This document shows positions 36,074 through 45,212 of a DNA stretch of 64,000 bases, in pieces. This DNA is from Proteiniborus sp. DW1. Its GTDB lineage: Bacteria; Bacillota; Clostridia; Tissierellales; Proteiniboraceae. A program made the position numbers and the translations under genes. Each line of letters opens with the position of its first letter. Position 1 is the first letter of the stretch. The notes under the pieces were generated by a model that was given only the letters and a program-made list of their open reading frames with translations, was not told the DNA's origin and ran no database searches. The DNA lies in NCBI RefSeq assembly GCF_900095305.1, contig NZ_FMDO01000055.1, forward strand, positions 17,764 to 81,763, read 5' to 3'.

Positions 36074-36448
36074 ATGAAATCATTAGGTCAATTTTTACAG
36101 TCTGGAGACTGGAAGGGTGAAAAGCACGTTCCAGTAATACATATTCCTGAGAAGGTAAAGGCAGGAGAGGAGTTTGAAATAAAGGTTTTAGTAGGTGAAG
36201 AGATTCCTCATCCTAATACATTTGAACATTATATTTCTTGGATTAAGGTATTTTTCTTACCAGAGGGAGCAAAATTTCCTGTAGAAGTAGGTAATTTCAA
36301 CTTTACTGCTCATGGCGAAGGAGAAGTATTTACTCAACCTATAGCAACTAGCAAAATCAAAGTAAGCAAATCAGGTACTTTCCATGCATTGAGCTACTGT
36401 AACATACATGGTTTATGGGAAAACTCTGCTGAAATATTAGTTGAATAG
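36074..36448 (+). CDS. sorA: Class II superoxide reductase (neelaredoxin), copy 1
   Basis: Reduces superoxide to hydrogen peroxide without making oxygen, a protection system of anaerobes. 124 residues forming the single SOR domain. Iron-centre residues are visible at E16, H18 (EKHVPVIH), H46 (IPHPNT), H52, C109 and H112 (YCNIHG), matching the archaeal class II enzymes; the desulforedoxin domain of class I is absent. GGGGG precedes the ATG. It is followed by its own terminator and a paralogue. Confidence 0.95.
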   Translation: MKSLGQFLQSGDWKGEKHVPVIHIPEKVKAGEEFEIKVLVGEEIPHPNTFEHYISWIKVFFLPEGAKFPVEVGNFNFTAHGEGEVFTQPIATSKIKVSKSGTFHALSYCNIHGLWENSAEILVE

Positions 36449-36472
36449 TAAATAAGAGTAAATTAATTGTTT

Positions 36473-36505
36473 AAAAAGAATCCTTGATTTTAGGATTCTT
36501 TTTTT
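36473..36505 (+). terminator. Terminator between the two superoxide reductase genes
   Basis: AAAAAGAATCC/GGATTCTTTTT stem with a nine-base loop and a T-run. Confidence 0.88.
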
Positions 36506-36582
36506 ATTTATTCTCTATACGGGAATACTAAAAGTTATAACTTATTGTTTTTTGAAAATATATTATTAGTAGGAGGAATATT

Positions 36583-36957
36583 ATGCAAAGCTTAGGTCAA
36601 TTTTTACAAACTGGTGATTTCAAAAATGAAAAACATGTTCCAGTAATTCATTTACCAGAAAAGATACGTGAAGGTGAGGAAATTGAAATTAAAGTCTCTA
36701 TTGGTGATGATATAAAGCATCCTAACACCTTAGATCATCATATCGTATGGATTAAGCTATATTACTTTAGTGAAGAAGGAAAGTTCCCTGTAGAAATCGC
36801 TGATTTTAATTTCTCCTCCCATGGCGAAGGTGGAGTGTTTACAGAGCCAGTAGGATTAACCCATGTAATACTACATAAACCTGGATTTATCTATGCAATG
36901 GCATACTGCAATATTCATGGTTTATGGGAACACAGGGAAGAAGTTAAATTTAATTAA
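36583..36957 (+). CDS. Class II superoxide reductase (neelaredoxin), copy 2
   Basis: Same length (124) and same iron ligands as the gene before it (E16, H18, H46, H52, C109, H112), but with many differences elsewhere, so an old tandem duplication and not a recent one. The start has AGGAGG. The terminator between the copies suggests separate or differential expression. It is the last gene before the tyrS T-box. Confidence 0.94.
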   Translation: MQSLGQFLQTGDFKNEKHVPVIHLPEKIREGEEIEIKVSIGDDIKHPNTLDHHIVWIKLYYFSEEGKFPVEIADFNFSSHGEGGVFTEPVGLTHVILHKPGFIYAMAYCNIHGLWEHREEVKFN

Positions 36958-36986
36958 ATTTAGGGAATAAAAATTTATAAAATCAC

Positions 36987-37015
36987 TTGACAATGAACAT
37001 AAAAAGAAATATCAT
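36987..37015 (+). promoter_or_regulatory. Promoter of the tyrS T-box leader
   Basis: TTGACA (36987-36992), 17 bases, TATCAT (37010-37015). It lies just before the leader RNA. Confidence 0.8.
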
Positions 37016-37021
37016 ATATGC

Positions 37022-37261
37022 AAATCATATTTATATGACTGTGAAAGAACTAGTAGTGCTTTATGGGTGCATGTAGAGAGTTGGCTGGTTGGTGAAAAGC
37101 CTTCAGTACATAAAGTATGAATTACACTCTGGAGTCTCAATATGAAAATATTGCGTATGTCATACGATATAATGACTATGAGGCATCTTTTGATGCGAAT
37201 TAAGGTGGTACCACGGGTTTTCTCGTCCTTATAGGATTTGAGAAAACCCTTTTTATTTTTC
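37022..37261 (+). ncRNA. T-box leader (tyrosine) upstream of tyrS
   Basis: The T-box sequence AAGGTGGTACCACGG lies at 37203-37217, followed by a terminator stem GGGTTTTCTC/GAGAAAACCC and TTTTTATTTTT. Stem I motifs AGAGAGTTGG, GGTGAAAAGCC and GGAGTC are present. In GAATTACACTCTGGAG the specifier triplet reads TAC (37123-37125), the Tyr codon, matching tyrS downstream. Uncharged tRNA(Tyr) should favour antitermination. Confidence 0.93.
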
Positions 37262-37290
37262 ATAAAATCATCAATAAAGGAGGAATTATA

Positions 37291-38514
37291 ATGAATGTAT
37301 TTGATACCTTAATGGAAAGAGGATATATAGCACAAACAACCCATGAAGAAGAGATAAGAGAGCTTTTAGGAAAAGAATCAGTTACATTTTATATAGGCTT
37401 TGACCCTACTGCTGACAGCCTACACGTAGGACATTTCGTTACTATGATGTTTATGGCACATATGCAAAGAGCGGGCCATAGACCTATAGCCTTAGTTGGC
37501 GGTGGAACTGCTATGATAGGTGATCCATCAGGAAGAACTGATATGAGACAAATGCTTACTAAAGAAGGAATTGAGCATAATGTAAGCTGTATAAAAAAAC
37601 AATTAGAGAATTTTATTGACTTTAGCGATGGTAAGGCAATACTAGAAAATAATGCTGATTGGCTGTTAGATCTAAACTATGTTGACTTTTTAAGAGAAGT
37701 TGGAACTCACTTTTCAGTTAATAGAATGCTTACTGCTGAATGTTTTAAACAAAGACTAGAAAAGGGACTATCCTTCTTAGAGTTTAACTACATGCTAATG
37801 CAGGGATATGATTTCTATGTGTTAAATGAGAAACATAATTGCATAATGCAATTGGGTGGCAATGATCAGTGGTCTAATATGATTGCTGGTATGGAACTTA
37901 TAAGAAGAAAGACTAGCAAGCAAGCATATGCGATGACTTGTGCACTACTAACAAATAGTGAAGGTAACAAAATGGGCAAAACTGCAAAGGGTGCTGTATG
38001 GCTAGACCCAGAGAAAACCTCTCCATATGAGTTCTACCAATACTGGAGAAATGTAGATGATGCTGAGGTAGAGCAGTGCTTAAGACTGTTGACATTCATA
38101 CCGATGGATGAGGTTAGAAGACTATCTGCCCTTGAAGGCGCTGAAATAAATGAAGCTAAAAAAGTATTGGCTTTTGAGGTTACAAAGCTTGTTCATGGTG
38201 AGGAAGAAGCGATAAAAGCAGAAGATGCCACAAAGGCCTTATTTGGTGGCAGTGGGGATTTAGATTCGATGCCTACTACTGAGCTTGAAAAATCTCTATT
38301 TGAAGAAGGTGTTGGAATACTAAGTCTACTAACTCAAATTGGCCTTACAAAGTCTAATGGTGAGGCAAGAAGACTGATTACTCAAGGTGGAATATCTATT
38401 AAAAATAGTCAGGTAAGTGATCCAAGCATAGTAATCACCTTAGATGACTTTGAGGATAATAGGCTTATAATTAGAAAGGGCAAAAAAGTATACCACCAAA
38501 TCAAGCTAGTATAG
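37291..38514 (+). CDS. tyrS: Tyrosyl-tRNA synthetase
   Basis: Charges tRNA(Tyr). 407 residues. It shows the class I HIGH-type motif DSLHVGHFV (about residue 43), the KMSKS-type KMGKT (about 230), [10 protein letters not shown], and a C-terminal S4 domain (about 340-405, [16 protein letters not shown]). The start has AGGAGG. It is controlled by the tyrosine T-box just upstream and ends in a terminator. Confidence 0.98.
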   Translation: MNVFDTLMERGYIAQTTHEEEIRELLGKESVTFYIGFDPTADSLHVGHFVTMMFMAHMQRAGHRPIALVGGGTAMIGDPSGRTDMRQMLTKEGIEHNVSCIKKQLENFIDFSDGKAILENNADWLLDLNYVDFLREVGTHFSVNRMLTAECFKQRLEKGLSFLEFNYMLMQGYDFYVLNEKHNCIMQLGGNDQWSNMIAGMELIRRKTSKQAYAMTCALLTNSEGNKMGKTAKGAVWLDPEKTSPYEFYQYWRNVDDAEVEQCLRLLTFIPMDEVRRLSALEGAEINEAKKVLAFEVTKLVHGEEEAIKAEDATKALFGGSGDLDSMPTTELEKSLFEEGVGILSLLTQIGLTKSNGEARRLITQGGISIKNSQVSDPSIVITLDDFEDNRLIIRKGKKVYHQIKLV

Positions 38515-38522
38515 AGACACGA

Positions 38523-38551
38523 GGACGACTTGTATTTAATCCAAGTCGTCC
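38523..38551 (+). terminator. Terminator of tyrS
   Basis: GGACGACTTG/CAAGTCGTCC perfect stem with a nine-base loop, followed by CTGTTTATTTT. Confidence 0.88.
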
Positions 38552-38721
38552 CTGTTTATTTTGGCTAATGCAATTATCACATTTTTACTCGAGATATATT
38601 ATTATGAAATACATTGTTATTTAATAACTATATGTCTAAAGTAACATAAATACGTCATATCCTTCATGTACTTATAAAAATACAGAAAATTATTAATATA
38701 AAAATTAAAACAAGAACTAAT

Positions 38722-39345
38722 TTAATTCTTTTCAGTTCTATTTATTATGTCTACAAAATTTTTTACAAATCTAGCAGTTAAGCCCCATATAACATAGTCC
38801 TCATAAACATAAAAATAAACTGCTTGACTGCTCTTATTCCAATTATAATTTCTCCCATTTTGTATTAGATGATATGGAAAGTCAGCCCTAGGAGTGACTT
38901 CTAGCTTCGTATAATGTATTTCTGGTTCATTTTTTAGAAAAAAATCTAATGGTACTGTAAATACATGCCCAACTTCATTTCTATTGTATTCTAGGAGCTC
39001 CACATCTAAATCCTCTAGTACTCCCACATAACCATATACTACACTTTTCGAAGACAATACATAGTCTAACTCTCCTAATAGGGTTATACTTTCAGATTTA
39101 ATATTTAATTCTTCACAGGTTTCTCTAATAGCCCCTTCTTTAAATGTCTCTTTTCCCTCTACTTTCCCGCCTGGAAAAGATATCTCATTAGGCTGTCTAT
39201 CTAACTTTTCTGAACGCACCTCAAATAAAATATGCCACTTCCCATCCATGTTTATTAAAGGTAAAAGTATAGCATAATTATCTATTAAATCCATAGAGCT
39301 TCCTTTTCGCTGTTTAAATACTTGTTCTAAATAATGAAAATCCAT
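38722..39345 (-). CDS. Nudix hydrolase (CoA pyrophosphatase-like)
   Basis: 207 residues. The Nudix box is complete: GKVEGKETFKEGAIRETCEE with the spacing G-x5-E-x7-REx2EE. Sequence around it (NEISFPGGKVEG) fits the NudL/YeaB group that splits CoA into 3',5'-ADP and phosphopantetheine, but the substrate is not proven. The start MDFHYLEQ is chosen for GAGGTGG eight bases upstream; an earlier GTG overlaps that site. No operon partners. Confidence 0.87.
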   Translation of the reverse strand: MDFHYLEQVFKQRKGSSMDLIDNYAILLPLINMDGKWHILFEVRSEKLDRQPNEISFPGGKVEGKETFKEGAIRETCEELNIKSESITLLGELDYVLSSKSVVYGYVGVLEDLDVELLEYNRNEVGHVFTVPLDFFLKNEPEIHYTKLEVTPRADFPYHLIQNGRNYNWNKSSQAVYFYVYEDYVIWGLTARFVKNFVDIINRTEKN

Positions 39346-39448
39346 AATTACCACCTCATTATGATACTATCATATCTCCAATTGAATTCCAATGATATAG
39401 ATAAGTAGATAGTCAAACCCTCGAGTTTATAAGCAACAAAAAAAAGTC

Positions 39449-39468
39449 GGACGCCCAATTGGGCGTCC
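39449..39468 (-). terminator. Terminator of the peroxiredoxin gene
   Basis: Perfect palindrome GGACGCCCAATTGGGCGTCC, followed on the minus strand by GACTTTTTTTTG. Confidence 0.92.
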
Positions 39469-39489
39469 TGTTAAATTTCTATTTCTCTA

Positions 39490-40011
39490 TTATAGTAACT
39501 CTTCTCCTTCATTCCAATCTATAGGACATAGACCACCAGTTTGCAGTGCTTTTAATACTCTTATGGTTTCGTCTACACTTCTACCTATTCCAAGGTCATG
39601 AACTACTGAGTATCTCACTACCCCTTCTGGGTCAATTATGAATAGTCCTCGAAGTGCAATTCCCTCTTCCTCTATCAAAACACCATAATCTCTTGCTGTA
39701 GATTTTGTTCTATCAGATGCTAGCGGGAATTTTAGCTTTCCTAGGTCACCCTTTATCCAAGCTTTATGTGAATGTTCACTGTCTGTACTAATCCCTAAAA
39801 CATCTGCTCCTGCTTTCTGAAACTCCTCATATCTATCACTATAGGCTCTTATTTCAGTAGGGCAAACGAAAGTAAAGTCTAACGGATAAAAGAACATTAC
39901 TAGCCATTTTCCCTTATAATCACTTAGTTTTACTTCACCAAAATCCTCGCCATTAGGCATAACTGCGTTTAATTTAAAATCTAATGCTGGTTTACCAACT
40001 ATTCTTTCCAT
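39490..40011 (-). CDS. Peroxiredoxin, AhpC/Prx1 type
   Basis: Thiol peroxidase for H2O2 and organic peroxides. 173 residues with the peroxidatic Cys in DFTFVCPTEI (about residue 51) and the resolving Cys in GGLCPIDW near the C-terminus, so a typical 2-Cys enzyme with Cys (not Sec) at both sites. The start has AGGAGG. No AhpF is adjacent. With the superoxide reductases nearby it completes a superoxide-to-water route. Confidence 0.95.
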   Translation of the reverse strand: MERIVGKPALDFKLNAVMPNGEDFGEVKLSDYKGKWLVMFFYPLDFTFVCPTEIRAYSDRYEEFQKAGADVLGISTDSEHSHKAWIKGDLGKLKFPLASDRTKSTARDYGVLIEEEGIALRGLFIIDPEGVVRYSVVHDLGIGRSVDETIRVLKALQTGGLCPIDWNEGEELL

Positions 40012-40093
40012 GTAATTTCCTCCTTATGTTTAAAATAATATTAATCAATATATTTATATCCCATCAATAAAATTTTAAACAAAGTTAATTAAT

Positions 40094-41224
40094 TCACATG
40101 GCCAACTGTTCTTCAACTCTCTTTTTCACTCTGTCGTGTATTCTTTCGTTTCTTTTTTTCATGTTTTTATAATATTTTTCAATGTTTCCATCAAAAGGAA
40201 TTTTCTCTCCAAAGGCTATAGTCTCTAAAGCCTGTCTAGCCTTATTGACTACATAGTTTTCATCAACATTATGTCCATATTTTTTTAGATGAGACAGAGT
40301 AAGAGCTAATGCTTCTATTACTTTCCCTTGTTCGAAATCTTTATTATTATACTTAGGTAACTCTTCCCATTCGGAAGGTAAAATGTATACTCCTTCTTCT
40401 ATGGCAGACATTAGAGCTCTTTTTGTAAATCCTATAAGACATTTACTTCCTGCACAAGCTCCACAATTAGATTCCCCAAGACATATGTTCTCTACGGCTC
40501 TTTCAATCTCATTTGCTTGAATATACAAAGCAGCTGCAGCCTCCTGCATTGGAAGTTTCTTTCCTGTTTTTCTCGCCTTTAAGGTTGGCTTCAATAATAG
40601 ATAAACAGATAAAGCTATAATTATAAAGTAAATCATAACATTTAGTCCTGTTATAAATCTTGGATTAACTGTCTGAAATAGCTTTACAGTACCAAAGAAT
40701 AAGAAAATGCCTGATGAAATAATTTTAATTGCAAACTCAGGTACCTTATCTCCAATTATGCTTCCCACAAATATGCCTAGGCTGCTTGTAGCCAACATTC
40801 CTAAAACCGTTCCAAATAATATAAAAATTGGATAACTTGCATCTGTACCTAAAGTCATAGCTGTAAGCTGTGTTTTGTCTCCTAGTTCTCCCACAAAAAA
40901 AGCCATAGCTACAGTTAATACTGGCCCAAAACTCTTTTTACTACTTTTCTCTTCTTCCTCGTTATCATTTTTTAGTGTCCACAATCCAAATATTACAAAC
41001 ATCAATCCGGCAGCTAATTGTATCTTGTCTAATGGGATTACATTTGATAGATAGGAGCCTAAAGCTATGGCTATACCATGGTTTAGTGCAGAGCCAATGA
41101 TAACTCCTAATAAAACCTTTCGCACCTTATATTGTGTTGCAAATGTCATAGCTAATATCTGAGTCTTGTCTCCCATCTCTGCTGCAAAAATAAAGAAAAA
41201 AGCTCTTAATAATTCCTTTAACAT
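40094..41224 (-). CDS. GDT1/UPF0016 family transporter with Cys-containing C-terminal extension
   Basis: 376 residues. Residues 1-215 form six membrane segments in two repeats, each with the family motif (FAAEMGDKTQILAMTF and FVGELGDKTQLTAMTL), as in Mn2+/Ca2+ exporters of the UPF0016 family. A further 150 residues follow, soluble and helical, with CLGESNCGACAGSKC (about 247-261; Cys spacing x5, x2, x4) and a basic C-terminal helix. Ordinary family members lack this tail. It may bind metal or a cluster and regulate transport. The start has GGAGGG. Confidence 0.85.
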   Translation of the reverse strand: MLKELLRAFFFIFAAEMGDKTQILAMTFATQYKVRKVLLGVIIGSALNHGIAIALGSYLSNVIPLDKIQLAAGLMFVIFGLWTLKNDNEEEEKSSKKSFGPVLTVAMAFFVGELGDKTQLTAMTLGTDASYPIFILFGTVLGMLATSSLGIFVGSIIGDKVPEFAIKIISSGIFLFFGTVKLFQTVNPRFITGLNVMIYFIIIALSVYLLLKPTLKARKTGKKLPMQEAAAALYIQANEIERAVENICLGESNCGACAGSKCLIGFTKRALMSAIEEGVYILPSEWEELPKYNNKDFEQGKVIEALALTLSHLKKYGHNVDENYVVNKARQALETIAFGEKIPFDGNIEKYYKNMKKRNERIHDRVKKRVEEQLAM

Positions 41225-41272
41225 TAGTATCCCTCCACAGCTTAAGCATTTAATTTTTAATGACTCAAAAAA

Positions 41273-41294
41273 GAATCCTATTTAACAAGGATTC
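41273..41294 (-). terminator. Terminator of the ferritin-like gene
   Basis: GAATCCT/AGGATTC stem; on the minus strand it is followed by TTTTTTGAG. Confidence 0.82.
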
Positions 41295-41317
41295 CCTTTA
41301 AGATTTAATTATGTCCG

Positions 41318-41779
41318 TTATAGAAAGGTTTCTATCATCTTAATATGTTCTTCTTCTTCTGCGATTATTCTAGTTAGTGCTTTGTAGCTACTAGTTTTAG
41401 TATCCTCTATTTTTCTAACTAATAAACCTTGTATACTGATGATTAAAGCTACTTTTTTCTTTCTAAAAGCTAAAGTATTGTTCAGAAGCTCTTTTACTTC
41501 ATCTACTTCATAAAAAGTCATTCCTTTCTTAAATTCTAAGATAATCTTTGATACCGAATCATATATATCAAAATCAATTGTTATATCTTCAAATTTTGAC
41601 ATCTCATTTTTTAAATCTTCATATACCTTTATATGTCTTTCTTCCTCCCTTGCAAATACACCTGCAGCTAGCTTTACACGTTGGTTTACATTGGAGCTTT
41701 CTTTTAGTGTTTTATATAACTCCAAAGATTCTTTATCGATTTCAATCAACTTGGCAATAATATCTAAAATTGTATACAT
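41318..41779 (-). CDS. Ferritin-like / rubrerythrin-type diiron protein
   Basis: 153 residues, all helical, with two glutamate-histidine iron motifs (FAREEERHIKVYEDL about residue 42, and IIAEEEEHIKMIETF at the C-terminus) as in the erythrin/ferritin-like four-helix bundle. There is no rubredoxin domain. A role in iron or peroxide handling is likely but unproven. The start MYTILD is preferred because AAGGGA lies upstream; the longer frame from an ATG eight codons earlier has no RBS. Confidence 0.72.
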   Translation of the reverse strand: MYTILDIIAKLIEIDKESLELYKTLKESSNVNQRVKLAAGVFAREEERHIKVYEDLKNEMSKFEDITIDFDIYDSVSKIILEFKKGMTFYEVDEVKELLNNTLAFRKKKVALIISIQGLLVRKIEDTKTSSYKALTRIIAEEEEHIKMIETFL

Positions 41780-41832
41780 CAACTGCTTCCCTTCTATAAT
41801 CATTTTAATACAATTGATTATATCATAGGTCT

Positions 41833-42921
41833 TTAGTCCCTTTCAATAATGATAAATTTTTGCCAAGGTCCTATTTTATCTAAAAGATATATTTCTTCTT
41901 CGCAAACTCTTCCTACTACACTTGTTTTACCGCTATTTTTCATTGGTTTTAATGCTATTTGCAATTCTCCAGCATACCTATCATACAAGCTGCTTTCTAT
42001 CAAAACATCTCCTCGTTCAATGTCTCTAGTATTAAAGGCTTCAAAATGATGTCCGGTATACTTCACTCGACTTTGAGTAGACCGTATCATATACTCTGAC
42101 ACATCTCCTCTATTGAAGTGAACTTCATCTAATATGATTTTTCTTTCAAGTTCTGGAACATTCTCATAGATATGAATATTTAAAGATAATAGGTCTTTAT
42201 TCATTTCACCAAGTATCCTCAGCTCTTCTTCAGAAGCAAAGCAATTTGCTATGATTACATTATCAATTAAGCCAGTGTTAAATAAGTCCTTAGCTTGCAC
42301 TTCTATTGGAAGTTCTCTATGTTCCTCTAAAGTGCAAAGCCCCTCATTAAGTGGCCATGGACCGAAAACTGCATTTTCAGAAGAAATAAAGGCTGCTGTC
42401 TCTATTCCATATTGCTTATATGTTCTCGAACACTTCATAAAATGATCTCTTGATAGACCTGTATATCTATGGGGATAAAAATTGTGACAACCAACAAGAT
42501 TATCTTTATTAGGAACATAGGACAATATGTTGTCTATATACTTAGTTCCATTGCTCATATTTACTTCTATCTTTAACCCATATGGATTAAAAGTCATTAT
42601 GCTCTCTTCAAGTCCAGTAAACCCCAAATCTAACCTTATACCTCCTAGACCTAGCTCATGAAAAAATTTTAAATCTTTATAGTCAATATTGAAATCATGA
42701 AACACCGAAGGAGATACATCTGCTATTACTTCCATTCCTAAGGTCTTAGCATAATTCATAATCTCACTAAAGTCCCTAATAAAATTATCCTTGTTGCCTT
42801 TCATTGAAATAAGGCAAGTAAATACCTTAGAGAACCCATACTTAGCAGCAAGTTCTAAGTAGTTCATATTTTCTTCTTTAGATGCATTTTGAGGGTATAT
42901 AGAAACACCTAGCTTACGCAT
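41833..42921 (-). CDS. MupG/DUF871 family 6-phospho-N-acetylmuramidase-like protein
   Basis: 362 residues. A TIM-barrel N-terminal part (LGVSIYPQNASKEENMNYLE, then GGIRLDLGFTGLEE) is followed by a cyclophilin-like C-terminal domain (about 245-360), the DUF871 layout. In S. aureus MupG cleaves MurNAc-6P-GlcNAc released from cell wall. It is the last gene of the PTS operon and its ATG lies one base after the IIA stop, so translation is coupled. This suggests the PTS imports a cell wall disaccharide or similar sugar; the substrate is inference. Confidence 0.85.
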   Translation of the reverse strand: MRKLGVSIYPQNASKEENMNYLELAAKYGFSKVFTCLISMKGNKDNFIRDFSEIMNYAKTLGMEVIADVSPSVFHDFNIDYKDLKFFHELGLGGIRLDLGFTGLEESIMTFNPYGLKIEVNMSNGTKYIDNILSYVPNKDNLVGCHNFYPHRYTGLSRDHFMKCSRTYKQYGIETAAFISSENAVFGPWPLNEGLCTLEEHRELPIEVQAKDLFNTGLIDNVIIANCFASEEELRILGEMNKDLLSLNIHIYENVPELERKIILDEVHFNRGDVSEYMIRSTQSRVKYTGHHFEAFNTRDIERGDVLIESSLYDRYAGELQIALKPMKNSGKTSVVGRVCEEEIYLLDKIGPWQKFIIIERD

Positions 42922-42922
42922 T

Positions 42923-43249
42923 TTAACACCCTCCATTTGATATTTTACTCATCCTAACATATAAGTCAACAAACTCTGTTGCCATGTCTTTTATAGTTAT
43001 AGCATTCATAAGATGATCCTCTGCATGTATTAGGAGCAAGGATATACTTAGCTTTTCTCCTTGAGCCTCAGAATGTATTAAACTTGTTTGAAATTTATGA
43101 GCCAAAGATATTTTTTGTTCTGCTTCTTCTATGCTTTTCTTTGCTTTCTCAACCTCTCCATCTTTAGCAAATTGTATTGCCTCCATGCTATAGCTTCTAG
43201 CTTCTCCACTATAGTTTAACAAGTTCATAATAATCATTTCAAATTCCAT
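42923..43249 (-). CDS. PTS lactose/cellobiose-family IIA component
   Basis: 108 residues, helical, with the phosphorylated His in SLLLIHAEDHLMNAI (about residue 75). It receives phosphate from HPr and passes it to the IIB protein at 44695. The start has AGGAGAG. It is separated from IIC by a strong intercistronic hairpin, which may set the ratio of membrane to soluble components. Confidence 0.92.
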   Translation of the reverse strand: MEFEMIIMNLLNYSGEARSYSMEAIQFAKDGEVEKAKKSIEEAEQKISLAHKFQTSLIHSEAQGEKLSISLLLIHAEDHLMNAITIKDMATEFVDLYVRMSKISNGGC

Positions 43250-43346
43250 GTCTCTCTCTCCTTAGAATTAATAAGCTCGCTATCTGAGTAACATTTTTCA
43301 TTCCATGCTTACCTAAATATTAATTAAATAATACTGTAAATGATTA

Positions 43347-43379
43347 TAGTGTTAAAGGGCATACTACCCTTTAACACTA
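43347..43379 (-). other. Intercistronic hairpin between PTS IIC and IIA
   Basis: Perfect TAGTGTTAAAGGG/CCCTTTAACACTA stem with a seven-base loop, and outer AATACTG/CAGTATT pairing. There is no strong T-run, so it may be a partial terminator or an mRNA stabiliser of the IIC message. Confidence 0.6.
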
Positions 43380-43390
43380 CAGTATTATAT

Positions 43391-44671
43391 TTATGCATTA
43401 GCTTTTTTGTCTTCTTTTCTTGCTTGTCTTTCGGCAAGTGATACGAACGGTAAATAGATTAATGTAGCTATAGCAAGATTTATCAATGCTACTAACCCTG
43501 CAAATAAACTCTTTAGCGTTCCTCCTGTAGCCAAGAATGCTCCTATTCCAGGAGGCGTTATCCAAGGTATAGCAACATATGTTGGTGGAATCAATCCTGT
43601 AACTGTTGCTAGATATGCCACCAGTGTAAGTATCGGCGGTATAATTACGAATGGAATAATTAGTATTGGATTAAGAACAATAGGAAGTCCAAACATAATC
43701 GGTTCATTGATTTGGAATATTCCTGATGGTGCTGATAGTTTAGCAGCAGCCTTATAATCCTCTCTCTTACGGCATACAATAAATATAGCAATAATAAGTG
43801 CTAAAGTGGCTCCACAGCCTCCTAGATACACATAGGAATCAAAGAATACTCTAGTAATAGCATTAGGTGCAGCTAGACCTTGTTGAATAGCACTTGAATT
43901 AGCTTCAAGGGCAGGTATATATAATGAGTTCATTATAGGGTCTAGAATATTGCCTCCATGAAGTCCAAAGAACCAAAACAGACTTATTAATGCTGTTAAA
44001 AACATAGCAGAACCTACACCTTGCCCAAACCCTTGTAGTGGCTTTTGGATTCCATTGTATATCATTTCATATAGGCTTCCTAAACCTGCTAGAGAGATTA
44101 CTAACGTTATAGTCCCAAATATTGTTAAAACAATGATGCCTGGAAGAACTGCTGCAAAAGCCTTGCCTACTGCTGGTGGTACACTATCTGGCATCCTAAT
44201 AATTATTTTTTTCTTTGTTAGCTTTACAAAAATCTCAGTTGCTATCAATGCTACTATCAATCCCGTAAACAGTCCTTTAGAATCTAAATATCCCCAGTGA
44301 ATATACCCCCAGCCTGCATCTCCATGTGCCTGAGGAAGAGTTGCGATATATGCAGCAACTGATATGACTCCTGCTGCAAGACTATCTTCTTCATATCCCT
44401 TTGCTAGGTTATATCCTACACTAAATACTACCACTAATGTCATAATAGCCAGTGTTCCCCACCACACGCTATCACATATTCCCTTTAGGACTTCCAAACC
44501 AGGTATCCATGAAAACAATGTGTTTTTGAATACTAATGCAAATGAACCTGCTAGTATTAAAGGCATAATTGCTACAAAACCGTCTCGAATAGCCACAAGA
44601 TGTCTTTGAGCACCTATTTTAGCCGCAATAGGTACAAAACGTCTTTCCATGAAACTAATAAAACTATTCAT
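43391..44671 (-). CDS. PTS lactose/cellobiose-family IIC permease
   Basis: 426-residue membrane protein with about ten segments. It begins FMERRFVPIAAKIGAQRHLV, typical of CelB/LacE, and includes the IIC substrate region FWFFGLHGGNILDPIMNSL and FQINEPIMFGLPIVLNP. It transports and phosphorylates a beta-disaccharide-type sugar together with the IIA and IIB genes on each side. The actual sugar is unknown; mupG in the operon suggests a muropeptide sugar. Confidence 0.95.
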   Translation of the reverse strand: MNSFISFMERRFVPIAAKIGAQRHLVAIRDGFVAIMPLILAGSFALVFKNTLFSWIPGLEVLKGICDSVWWGTLAIMTLVVVFSVGYNLAKGYEEDSLAAGVISVAAYIATLPQAHGDAGWGYIHWGYLDSKGLFTGLIVALIATEIFVKLTKKKIIIRMPDSVPPAVGKAFAAVLPGIIVLTIFGTITLVISLAGLGSLYEMIYNGIQKPLQGFGQGVGSAMFLTALISLFWFFGLHGGNILDPIMNSLYIPALEANSSAIQQGLAAPNAITRVFFDSYVYLGGCGATLALIIAIFIVCRKREDYKAAAKLSAPSGIFQINEPIMFGLPIVLNPILIIPFVIIPPILTLVAYLATVTGLIPPTYVAIPWITPPGIGAFLATGGTLKSLFAGLVALINLAIATLIYLPFVSLAERQARKEDKKANA

Positions 44672-44694
44672 TCTTATCCCCCTTATTATTTTTA

Positions 44695-45015
44695 TTAACT
44701 CTCTTCTCCCCTTTTCATTAGCTCCAATGCTTGATTTAATACTTTTTCTCCGTTCATCATTCCATAGTCCATGCCGTTAATTACATCTACTGGTATCCCT
44801 TTTGGCTCTAAAAGTTCCTTCATCTTAGGTAAAAGAAATCTTACCTGTGGCCCGAGTAATACTACATCTACTTCATCAAATTGTCTTTTGGCATCTGCTT
44901 CTGCTACCGCAAATATGGTAACATCAATGCCATTCTTTACTGCTGCCGTATTCATTTTGGTTACTAATAAGCTAGTGGACATTCCTGCAGAACATACAAG
45001 CATAACTTTAATCAT
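44695..45015 (-). CDS. PTS lactose/cellobiose-family IIB component
   Basis: 106 residues with the phosphocysteine in MLVCSAGMSTSLLV (Cys about residue 8) and a Rossmann-like fold. It is the first gene of the IIB-IIC-IIA-mupG operon, behind a -24/-12 promoter and downstream of the activator gene. Confidence 0.95.
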   Translation of the reverse strand: MIKVMLVCSAGMSTSLLVTKMNTAAVKNGIDVTIFAVAEADAKRQFDEVDVVLLGPQVRFLLPKMKELLEPKGIPVDVINGMDYGMMNGEKVLNQALELMKRGEES

Positions 45016-45093
45016 TAATGTCTCCCCCTAACAAATAAATGTCTTTTCTACCCTCCTTTAAATATATTGGTGTTATAACACACTAATATATAA

Positions 45094-45109
45094 TGCATAA
45101 ATCGTGCCA
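45094..45109 (-). promoter_or_regulatory. Sigma-54 (-24/-12) promoter of the PTS operon
   Basis: On the minus strand TGGCAC-GATTT-ATGCA, one base away from the consensus TGGCAC-N5-TTGCA, 79 bases before the IIB start. Confidence 0.85.
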
Positions 45110-45212
45110 ATTATCTCAATAATCAGATTCTTATCTAGGTCTTGTAAACATTGATTTATGCAGAATGGAGCTGAAAAGAATGTACACTATTATTAATTTA
45201 TAATAATTTGTA

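Noticed and set aside
37012..37263. 83-residue minus-strand frame
   Set aside because: It lies wholly within the tyrS T-box leader, whose conserved RNA motifs account for the sequence.
39490..40011. Peroxiredoxin as a second selenoprotein
   Set aside because: Some clostridial peroxiredoxins carry Sec, but here both active positions are Cys codons and no in-frame TGA occurs.
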